Below are positions 18,601 to 30,600 of a stretch of 64,000 nt of DNA, piece by piece. The notes below the pieces were generated by a model. It was not told the DNA's origin, made no database searches, and saw nothing but the letters and a program-made list of their open reading frames with translations. Position 1 is the first letter of the stretch. The number at the start of each line of letters is the position of its first letter. The stretch is from Liopterus haemorrhoidalis (taxonomy: Eukaryota > Arthropoda > Insecta > Coleoptera > Dytiscidae). The stretch is taken from NCBI GenBank assembly GCA_963971575.1, contig OZ020611.1:62963381-63027380 (forward strand). Direction: 5' to 3'. A program made the position numbers and the translations under genes.

Positions 18601-21600
18601 CGGGTGCAAATCCATTCCTCATGATGGAGGAGGAATTTTCCGCTCCTGCTGCAAACTCAAACCCATTTTTGATGGGTGATTCAGCATTCCCTTCAAGCAA
18701 TGATATGCCAGGGGACAATCCATTTTTCTCTTCAACGCCATTCGAAAGTGCTGCAGTTCCGGCAAATAATGCCACGAATCCATTTGCATTTGACCCGGAA
18801 CCAGTTCCTGCAAATACTGCCCCTACAGCAGATTCGTTCTTTACATCACCTCCTAAAGAACAGAATATATTTGATACTAATATAAATGGGACTGAACCTC
18901 TGCAACCTGTTCAAAATGTCCAACAAATGCAACCAATGCAACCAATGCAACCAATGCAACCAATGCAACCAATGCAACCAGTACAACCAGTGCAACCAGT
19001 GCAACAAAATATTGTAAACGATTTCTTTACGTCTGATAACAATGATACATTACAAAATAATCAAATGATATTCCCAGAACCAACACCGGTACAAAAACCT
19101 GATGTTTTAGAATTAAAACACACGAATTCTGTTAAAAAAGTTGAAGATGTTACGCAAGTGTACTCTTCTGATGAAGAATTGACGAAAATGCAACCTAGAA
19201 GGCCCCCACCACCTCCAAGACCATGTGTTCCACCTTCAAAGGAAACTCAGGATCTTATAATGTCGGTAACAGGAGCAATGGATGCAACAAGTTCACATTT
19301 ATTAGACCGAATACCACCTACAAGAACACCAAGTCCAGTTTCAATGCGAGATCTTCATTCTCCAAGTCCAACACCTGATCACGTATTCGCTGATTTCTTA
19401 GATGTTGATAGCTCAAAACCACAGACAGCTAATGCTGATGTAAATTTATTAGATGTTAGCGATACTGTAGAAGCACCAAATGAACCACAAGTAGATAATA
19501 AACCAGTAAACGCAGATCCATTCATGTCCTTGATGTCAGAGAATCCAGAATGCGATATAAATCAGAACCACAGTGTACAAAGTCACGAACCGCCAGCTAG
19601 GCCAATGAGGCCCCAACCACCTAGGCCGCAACCTCCAAGGCCTTTACCGCCTCAAAAACCACCGCCTCCTGCTATGAAGCCTGTGGAACCAGCCCCACCC
19701 GAACCGGTAACTAATGATTTATTTGGAGAAATGATGGGAGAACCTGAAAAACCAGTTGAAAAACCTGTAGCTTCAACTGCTGACATCATGAGTCTATATT
19801 CCGCTCCTCCTGTAGTAGCAAAACCAGAACCTATTGATCTCTTGTGTGATTCAACTGAACCAGCTATGATTGCAGAATCACTCATATCACCTGAATTATC
19901 TCAACATGATATCCATATGGATACCAGTGACACACAGAGTAAAGGGTCTGGTTCAAGTGCTACATTCAATCCATTTACTTCAGAAGAAACTATTGTCCCA
20001 GCAATGTTGGACACAAACAGTCCGATAAAATCCCAAAACGACATACCCCATGAAAATATATCACATGACAATATTTTCGGTAATCCAACAACAGATAATC
20101 CAGGTCTTATTGAAAATGATGTATTCACTAAAAATGATGCATTCGCTAAAAATGATGCATTCGCTAAAAATGATGCATTCGCTAAAAATGATGCATTCAC
20201 TAGCAATGATGCATTCACTAAAAATGATGATGTATTTGATGCGTTTAATGCCAAGTTTGATTCGGTAGCAAAGGATAATGGGAAGCCAACTTTTGATCCA
20301 TTTTCTGGTGGTGCTGCTTGGGGTGATATTGAGAATGATAATATTGAAGCTTCAAATGGTTTTGATGCTGATGAACCGTTTGATGCGTTTCTGTCGATGC
20401 AAGGTCCGCCCGCTGTTCCTCAAGGTACCCCTGCAATGCTGTCCAAGAGAGAATCGCAAGAATCGGACGAGGACAACTTCTCTGTATTTATCAAGTAAGT
20501 GACCTGTAATTTTATATTCAGTGTATATTAGATATACAAATAGGCGAAAGATAGGTGAACGTTGTTTTTTGATTTGGAGTGTTTCTGCTAGTCGTCGAAT
20601 AATAATTTCAAAGAGATAAGTTTGTAACTAAGCAAGTGTATCCCGTTTCTAATTATTGTTGGTAAAGTTCAAAGTCTTGTCATTGGCCTTTAGTTTCGCG
20701 ACAAGTATAGACAGGTTATTGTAGTCAAAACCATGTCATCTGACATCTTCATTCGAAATAACTTTATTAATAACTTATTTCGCTTCCAGTGTTGTAATGT
20801 ATCTAGTTACAAGTATCTAGATACAGTATCTAGATTCAGTAACTAGATACTTTTTCGAGTATCTAGATACAAATTTGATACTTTTTGAAATATGTATCTG
20901 TATCTAGATATTTGGAATTAAGTATCTTGTATCTGTATTTCAGTTACTTTGATCGTTACTTTATTTTTGTAGCATGATACCGAGCTGATATAATAGTTTA
21001 ATTATAAATTGTCATTTTAAATATTTTATTTCTACTATAAACAAAATTCAGAAAACAATTGATATTCTTACGTTTACAAATTAAATTTATATGGAATGTC
21101 AAAAAAAATATATATTCTCACTCGTTTTTCGTAGTTTTTGAACGGCCGTAAAAATAGTAGATTTAGGTACCACAATAGTAGGTAGAAGGAAAAGGAAAAT
21201 GGGTCATTATTAATTAAAACTAAGTTTTTGAATAACTATTGTTGCAATTTTGATGAAACCTTGGGCAAGACAAATTAAGGCTCTTCAAAAGTATCCAGTG
21301 ATTGAAAATACACTTTGATAATTTTTTTGAGGCATTTTTTCACTTGAGACCTGACTCTAGTCCGCCTCACCCAAGGGCCGGCCATGCTAGTGTGAATACT
21401 AAGTTCATTTCCTAATTGAAATCAGTAAGATAATTAGGTGTGTTTCCTAAAGGACGTAAAATTGAATAAATTATCTAACGTTCATATAAATTTAATTTGT
21501 AGAGAATGTCAACTGAAATTTAGTACATAAATTAAATTTGTATGGAATGAGAAAAAAATAAAATAAAATAAAATAAAATAATAATAATAATAAATAAACA

Positions 21601-24600
21601 CATATTTCTTATCAGTAATTTTTTATAAGTGATCAAAAATGATCGTGACATTACACGAATTTCAGATTCGAACTTCAATTAGGGCTAAAATTTGATTGAA
21701 AGGAACATCCTCTTAACAAGAACATAGTTGCGTATCTATAAGACTACCATTAGTCTCATAGATACGCAGCTCATACGTCAGCACGTATGGCTAAGCTAAC
21801 ATAATACATAAGTTATTTAGTACAAATTTATTCTGTAGAATAGTGTTTTACCTTAAATTTAGTGGGATTTTTGTGACGTCACGGTCATTTTTGAACAACC
21901 TGTATAATACTGATTAACATGCACTGTTTGTTTGGTAAAAAATATGGTATTTTCATTTTTCAGTGTTTTTTCAAAAGTATCTAGCTGTATCGAGATACAA
22001 ACATTTTTGGCATGTATCTGTATCTAGATATTTTTTTAAATGTATCTATTACAACACTGTTCGCGTAAATGTTCGTATAGAAAGTTTACTTGGTCAACAA
22101 CGTTGTCGCAGGACATCGTTGCACGACAATATCGTATGATTATGTCCCTCCATTGTAGACGCGCCATTAGATCAGTGTTTGTCAACCTTTTATAAATAAA
22201 CTCCCCCTTCCATTCAAACATATTTATTTATTTATTTGGACACTACAGACCTTTCTTTCTAGAGAGAAAATCTCAATTATACTTCCGGTTACAGCACCTT
22301 CATTAGAGGTTTCCACTAGAGATGGGTCGTTCATGAACGAACCGGCTCACTGAGCTGGATCTACACTGACCGAAGTGACACGGTTCACCAAATTGAAATG
22401 AGCCGGATCACGGCTCACTGCATAGTTTCAAGTTTCAAGGATACGATTGAGCGGGCGATTGTGAGCAGTGACCGGAGTGATCCGGATCAGGATCGATGTC
22501 ATGTTGAACTTCGTGAGAACTCGGCTTGTAATGTATTATCATAAAGTGTATTTTGTCATCAATTTTTAGGGCAGTCTATTTGAAACTAATAGGCTTATTC
22601 TGTACTTTCTTACAACCATACTATATAAAAATATTGCCCAAATCCCAGATGTCCGATTTATAAGGGCAATAAACATCGCTATAAACTTAACACATCTGGT
22701 TTAAAATTCAGTAGCTACATAAAGTGAATTGTTTGTTTACTATTAACCCGGCAAAAATGTTAAGATAATTCACTTCTATAGAGTTTTATTTATTTAACTG
22801 AGCGACGTTCTACCTACATATTGCAAATCAACAAGCGTATTAAACTAACGACCGATAACTGACCGACCTTTGTCTCGGGAACACGTTTACTTAGCCGAAT
22901 CACTGAACCGGATCAATGAGCCGGCTCAGCAAACTGAACGACCTCCACTGCTCCGGTTCCGCAAACTGAGCCGAAATTCCCATCTCTAGTTTCCACTAGT
23001 TATAACGAACCGTTTTTGTCGAGTCTTGGGTTTCGTTATAACCAGATATCGCTGTACCTACTTTTACTCAATATTGCGTCAATTTCGACAAGTTTTCATA
23101 AAATAGGGGATGGGAACGATAGTAATATGCGTTTAACTGCAAAAGGTTGAAAAACACTGACGTAAATAAGCAGTCAAAATTCCGTTTGCGTTTTTAGAAT
23201 AACAAATCGGTAATGTGTTTAGTATTTCGCATTTAAATTTGAATATAATTTGTTGTTAATTTATTTTGAAATTATTTTAGGCCAAAGAATGCAGATGACA
23301 CTAATACATATGATGCCAGCATGCCAGTGTTGGCCCCTCCGCCCAAGAGTCCTGTTCAAAATTCGTTTACTGACACATCGCCGAGATTTAATCCATTCGA
23401 TCAACAAGCAGATGTCACAGGAGCTGTTCCTAATCAAATTGGGGCTCTGCCGTTCGGTAAGTTAATTAATTCAATATACCAGTTATTAGTTAGATATATT
23501 CAAACAATGTGACAAACATAGATGGCTAAATCAATAATTACAAAATATTTTTTTTACGACTGTAAATATTTCTACTTAAAACTGTACTATATTTCACTTG
23601 TTTTTGTGCATAAAATGCGTGTTTATGGTGTAAGCCGCATTCAGACCTCTTTAAATAAACAATTTATAGACTGTTCGTTGTTACGCTCTGACTTCTGTTT
23701 TAATGCATTCTTTTAACGTTCAATGTATCGTTCACATCTGTTATAAATTAGTACGTTACGAATAGCCCGCCATCAGTGAATTTTGAAAACAACTATTTAG
23801 TTTCGTAAAATATTTTATATGTATTATCGTTCTTATAATTCTGTTGTCTTAGATTTTAACTACCTAATTACCTAAATTGATCATATTTACTGCCCGTCTT
23901 TGTAATATTGAGCAAGATTTGTTAATGATGACATTATGTTAGGTTATGTAAAGGCATTCGATAACTACGGTGTCACTGATAGAATGCGGTAGCCAATGTG
24001 TTTATATGTCTGTCTCATTAAAACATCTCACTGGCTATAAGTTTAGAAAATTATGCACAATCCACAACAAACAGCGTATTAAATTTGGAGGTCTGAACGG
24101 TTTCACGTATTATCATATAAAAAACTTGCTGGTGACAGTGAACAGTCCATAAGATACAGTGCATAAGCTATTGATTTAAGAGCTCTGCATGCGGCTTAAA
24201 ATGTGTTAAATTGTTTTTATTTTTCTCGTAAGCGTTTAATTTTTCCCCGCTTTCCATTAACATAATACATCAGCTAATGGGGGCTAAACATACACTACTA
24301 TCTCCATGAACTTATATAAGCTTATGGGGTCGACAGAACCTTCACCAAAGACTGTAGGCGTGTCCATGCCCGAAGAAGAATTAAATAGTGCAGTGAATAT
24401 AGTTAAAGCAAAAATCTTAACTTCAAAAATCTCAAATTGAAGTTTTATTCTAGTTTTTTTTTTTTTACTGGAGACAGCCGTAGAAAAATATGTATATATA
24501 AATTTTTATTTATTTTTTCTAATTGCAGACAGTCGTAGAAAAAACATTGCATGAAAGTCATGCATACAGCGTATTTTTTTTACTCACGGGATTGCTGTAC

Positions 24601-27600
24601 CTACTCGCCTACGGCTCGTTTGATCTTAGTTCTCATTCGTGAAAAAACTGCTAAAATTATATATATAAAAGCCCTAATTCCTCTTTGTATCTTCACGCAG
24701 TGCCGGACCGAGGCAATCTTGCACCCCGGGCGAACTCCTAGTTTTGGCGCCCTAAAATTTTTCAAGATTCTAAAATTGGTTGACGTAAAAAAAAAATAAA
24801 AAATAAAATAATTAATAAATCAATTTTTATTCACAAAAGTATTAAAAAACACAAAATCAAAACTTAATAATTACAAAAAAACATTGATTTATTTCTAAGC
24901 AGGCGATGCACCTCAAAAATCGAGAATTTAATCTGTCATTACCCATTGTCGATCGTAAATATGTTTTTATAAGTTTTAATTTACTAAAACTTCTCTCTGC
25001 TGTAGCGACTGTAATAGGGATGGTAAGCAAAATTCTTAACGCCACCCATATATTGGGAACTGTATTCTGTAACTTGTTGGTTTTTAAAAATTGTAATATT
25101 TTTAATGGCGAATCTGTATTTTCTGGCAGTAAACTATTCAAAATTATAATTTCTTCATAAAGCTCATTTCCATCGATGTCAAGATTATCCTCATCTTTTA
25201 GGATTAAATGCAGATCCATGCAGTGTTTCTTTAATTTATCGCAGTGTTACATTTATATTATGAAAATCGAAAAGAAACCCCCAGGTTTCTTCATAATTTT
25301 TAAATTGTACAAACCTTTCTTCAAGCGATAATGGGTGCGTTTTGTTGTGCCAATTCTGGTTTCGGTTTAATCAGAATATGCGTTTTGTTGCGAATGTATT
25401 CTCATTCTATTCATTCGATGACTCGAGGTCGAACGACTGGAATGAATGAGTGTGGTGGGGATGAAAAGTAATATTTGAATGCAGTTATTTTCATTTGGTT
25501 TTTAAATGTACTAGAATTAAATCTTGGTATTACAGCTTAAAAATAATTTTCACTTTTAGGTATTTTCTCATTTTGTGTCCTAACATAAATATATACCTAT
25601 ATGATTTTAATACAGTATTGACAAATTTAAACTTAAAATGTATGTAGGGTAACTGCAGCGAATTTCGACTACCAAATTTATTTATTTTTTAATTTACGTA
25701 CTATTCAATATTTTGGTAGGAAAGTGGTCCCAATCGATACCTCATTCACTTATCTTTAGGTGCTAAATATTTTCACGATGAAACAAGCTGTTATTACAAC
25801 TTAAGTTCGACATAAAGAAAATATGAAAAAAACGTTGATTTCAAAAAAGTGATGTTAATATCGACTACCCTAAAATTTTAAGATAATCAACGTTTCTTGT
25901 CTCTTTTACATTTTATTTAGGTAAAAGAATATAATAATAGAGACTTTTAGTAAGACGTGATTTTAATTGTCGTCAAATTAGGTAAGTGAAACATGCATGC
26001 ATGTAATATCGACTAGTCCGTAGTAGCTACATGCCTCTAGTCGATATTACCTGCAATCAAATCTGTTTTATTTAGCCTGTGATATTGTAACAAAATATTA
26101 TGAAAATCAAATTTTACCAGCTAATATATATGCATTTGGATCAGTTCTTATCAGTTTATTCAATGCAAAATATTTTGTTCAACTTTCCTTTGATAAACAA
26201 CTGCTAATTAAAACCAATAAAAAATATTTTAACACCTAAATAATATAAATATCTACACTGTTCGTCTAACGACATTCACACGTGGCTTAAAATAAAGTGA
26301 GGTTAGTTTTTCACATAAACATAGTGTTACGTTATACTACCGCTATATGGCAGCAATTATTTAGAGAAATAATGGGATAGTCGAAATTACCTGCGTAGTC
26401 GAAATTCGCTGCAGTTACCCTACAATTCAATTACTCGTTCTAAAACATTACGTTCTAGAATATTTGCTTCAATTATAAACTTTTTTTATTCTTCATTTAT
26501 TATTTAGTTTATCCATTCAGGTGAAATATGTTCGTTATTTGTTCTACAACCATATGACTTAACCTCCATGCAAATGTCATTCCATGATTATTTACTTCAC
26601 GATCAAAATTGTCGTTTTCTTGCGCACAATTCTAGTAATTCTAACCAGCCACCAACAAAACGCACCCGTTATTATGGTATCCAGAATAACATAAAAAACC
26701 GTAATTCTAAATTTTGATTTTTCATCAATGGCAACAGTAGCATCTTCGCTTTCATAATTAAACATTTTTCTCTTTCGGGGTATTCTTTTTTCTTTAAAAA
26801 ATGGTCGGAACCAGAAGCTTTGCTAAATTTTCAGCTTCAAAAAGAGAGTTTTCAAATTGTTCTGTTCGCTAGCTGGAAATGTATTCTGTACATGATTGCT
26901 TGAGGACAAGACATTGCTGCATCTCCTATAACTAGGGTTACCATATTTTTTGTACGCCAAACCGGGACAGGGTAAAAATTACAAAAGCGTGTTTTAAATA
27001 ATAATTTGATTTTATTTTAAATATTACAAAATAATCAATTTTCAATGTGTTGTAAGCAATATATTATATCGCAAATAATGAAATTTATATTTACATTTTT
27101 CTATTGTAGAGAATAGTAATGCACTTAATAAGTGTGTTATATGATAAAAATATCAAATAATTGTCAATTTGGTATATCTAACTCATTTTTCACAAAAAGT
27201 GTATTTAGTGACTTTTACCTTTAAACCGACGATATGATCCTAGTTTTGCTAATGACTTCTTAGGTGCGCCCTTATCAACGAAGTGTCTCGCTACTCCTCG
27301 CCCCGCGCTTTTTTCCGCGGCATGGCGTTCACAAAAAATCGTATACCATGTCACTTTCTTTTCATATTCTTTGGTTACAGTTTATTTTTCAAAAGATAAG
27401 AAGCCTTTATTTTATAAGTATGCTATTGATATGAATGAATAAAAACATTGCAAAATTAATAAATAACAAATAATTTTATATATAAAACATAATACCTAAA
27501 TCAAATGCAATTTATTTATATTGTCCGATTCTTATTTTGGCGCCCCTCTAAATCTGGCAGACCGGGCGGTCGCCCGGTCAGCCCGCCCGTTAATCCGGCA

Positions 27601-30600
27601 CTGTCTTCACGTAACGCTAAGTTCCTTGGTGCTAGCGGGGCTTGAGGTGTGCAGTCGGTAACGAATTGACAGGCGGGGGCGACGTTCTCCGACAGTAGCT
27701 CGGCTACCCAGACCAGAGCTCTCAGTACCTTGCCTTAATCAAAGAAGGTTGTGTCAATTGATGTTTTATTTAATAATTTTTGTTTACTGTTTTTATTACG
27801 TGTAGTTTAAAGTACACACTTCCTTTTTTTTTAATTCATAACAATATTTAGATAACATAAATTGAGAAAAATGGAAGATCCTATAGCGAAAAAAAGCGAT
27901 TAAATAAGGAGAGGCAACAGAGATGGAGAAATCGCCAGAAGAATGCAAATTCTGATATGGTACGACAGAAAAATAATGAGAGATATGTACGTCGCAAGAT
28001 TTATTTGACTCCTGAAGAGACGGAAGCACGTCGTGCTTCTGATGCGCTTTCAGATCTGATGCGCACGCAGGCGAGAGCCTGAAACACCTGAAGAGACAGC
28101 AGCACACCGTGCTGCTGATACGCTTTCGTATGCACGTAGGCGAGCGCTTGAAACAAATTAGTATCCGGTCCGATACTAATTTTTAAACGACACGCATTGA
28201 GCGGCTTTTTATGATTTCCCAGGTATAATCAGAAACAGCTATACCATTCATGTCCAGCATATGGCCCGCGGGCCGTATCCGGTCCGATACTAATTTTTAA
28301 ACGACACGCATTGAGCGGCTTTTTAGGATTTCCTAGGTATAATCAGAAACAGCTATACCATTGATGTCCAGCATATATCCCGCGGGCCGTACCCGGCTCG
28401 ATATTAATTTTTAAACGACACGCATTAGCAGCTTTTTAGGATTTCCTAGGTATAATCAAGAAACGTTTTTGTTTTGTTAATATACGCAGAATCATGCAAA
28501 TTTTAATAATTGATTCCTGCTTATATTGATTTTTATTCGACTATCAGCTTGCCAACGTTGTTGGCAACGGGTCTGCTAGTAACTATATAAGAACGTATGT
28601 TATTGTCACAATTCAACATATTCCTATCCGTTATCCGTCATTTTAAGCTTGACAAGACTAAAGATTTTAGCAACATAAGCAAATCCTCTTTCTCATATAA
28701 GTTTATAATATAACACTTAATTTTTCAATTAACTGTAATATTATTTTCATAAAATTAATTTGCTAAAATGTTGTGAAATAATTAGGGAAACAAAGGCACG
28801 GACTGGCAACAATTATCGGCACGGGAAAGTTCTTAGCTCCTTCATAAAAAAATAGAAATATACGAGGGTTATCTTTTATGTTTTTACAAACGACCACTAG
28901 ATGGCAATATTGAAATGTGTCATTACTATATTCGTTAAATTTGACATTTGTTATTGTGGAATCAGTGGCAGCTTATAAATTGATCGAGTAGTTTGTTGAT
29001 AGTGAGCGTTGAAAAAAACAAGTTTGTGAAAAAATGGATATTACTCGGGAACGTTTTCGTTGGATGATTTTTTTCGATTTAAGAAAAGGCCTAACTCAAC
29101 AACAATACATAGATTCGTTTCGTTCAACTTTTGGTTATGAAGCACCATCAGAAAAGACAGTTTACAATTGGTTTGCAGAATTTCGTCGTGGCGTGCGTCT
29201 GTCAGTGATGAATCTCGTGAAGGTCGACCAAAATGTGATTTAAAAAAAACATCGATACTGTGTGCAAAACGATTGAAGAAGATCGGCATGTGATTTACCG
29301 TGCGATGGAGGCATCCTTTGACATATCGCAGACTGAAATACATTAGATTTTACATAAACATTTAGCTGTGAAAAAGATTCGTTCCGATGGATTCCGCATA
29401 ATTTGACCGAAGCTCAGAAAAAGGGTCGTGTTGATTGGTGTAAGGGAATGCTAAAAAAATTCAACCTAGGCACTGCAAAATCTGTATACAACTTCATTAC
29501 AGATGACGAAACTTGGATTTATTCATATAAACCGGCAACTAAGCAACAATCCACTGTTTGGGTCTTCCAAGATGAACCGAATCCCAAACAATTGATTCTT
29601 TTGAAGGAGAAAAACATCGAATTAATGTAAACTTTTTGTTCTTTTCTACAAATAAAATAAATGTATTTAGTAGCACATAAATATATTTGTTTTCTTGCAA
29701 AAAATTAACCAACAATTATTTTTAGTGGTCTGCGTTACAAAATTCTATATTATACTGGTCCGCGGGGCGTTTTTGGTTGAGAAACATTGTTTTAGACGAC
29801 AGACAGTTTTAACAGACAGTATTAACTGATTTTACTAATGCTTTTCGGTTAATATCGTTATTTTGTTTCCGTTCTGTTTTCAATTCCTGGTCTAGAACAG
29901 TATTGAAATTGTATTGTTCAAAACCCCAGTCGTACGAGTATAACTTAAAACACATCATTTTTGAATTCTTTTTTCATTTTCCCTTTTTTTTCACACCTCG
30001 TAAAATTACTGATTTATCTTCGGAATAACTGAAATTTCCATCTGACTGCTTTTCTTAATAAGACATTTATCAAATAAACTTTATCAAACATTTCCTACGA
30101 AAATTTAATTTCATCATATAGAGATATACATATATAAATTTAAACGAACGTAACATTTGCTTCGTTTCCAAATCCAATAACATCTGACTTTATTCTGGAA
30201 ACGTAGCATCCTCTGTATAAAATACATTTATCCATATTGATTTATAAAATATATTTACAGGTGAACCGACATTAGAACGCACGGATTCACAAGAGACGCC
30301 ACCAACACCTCTATTCGATGACGATGTTTCTCAGCCTTTGGAAGAATACCCACGTTTGGGTTATCAAGGAGATGGATGGGAAATGCAATTAAGGCAACCT
30401 AATAAGAAGAAGATAACAGGACAAAGGTAATTTATTCTGATAATTTACTTGATCAATACTAAATCTATTTAAGCAATCCTAGATTCTCTCTCAATTATTC
30501 ATTTGAAAAGCGTAGTTTCTAGAAAAAATAAATAAGATAATTATTATTTTAAACTTGAGGAAAACAAAAAGATTGACTGGAAAATGTTTTAAAAGCAATC

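Larger units (their letters stand above)
24698..27603. mobile_element. hAT element with perfect 8-bp duplication
   Basis: The terminal repeats are CAGTGCCGGA and TCCGGCACTG, continuing as GGGCG- and GGCGCC-rich subterminal sequence on both sides. TCTTCACG is present exactly at 24690-24697 and 27604-27611. Length is 2906 bp, of which 1335 bp is a later nested insertion. It keeps only the C-terminal part of a transposase, on the minus strand next to the left end. Confidence 0.88.
24658..28579 (+). mobile_element. Helitron/Helentron-like element, copy a, split by a hAT
   Basis: It starts TATATATATAAAAGCCC-like and ends GCCAACGTTGTTGGC (a 3' hairpin), then GGGTCTGCTAGT, with CTAG as terminus, as expected of Helitrons. 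Two simpler copies (34903-35425 plus strand, 52273-52684 minus strand) show the same start, the GTAACGCTAAGTTCC block and the same 3' end, which fixes the boundaries. A hAT with a perfect 8-bp duplication interrupts the 5' part. This copy alone keeps a coding remnant (27871-28161) and has three central 120-bp units. Confidence 0.78.

Noticed and set aside
18619..20436. Several 60-117 codon ORFs on both strands within stonin B exon 1
   Set aside because: They are shadows of the repetitive coding sequence; their apparent repeats mirror the stonin B repeats.
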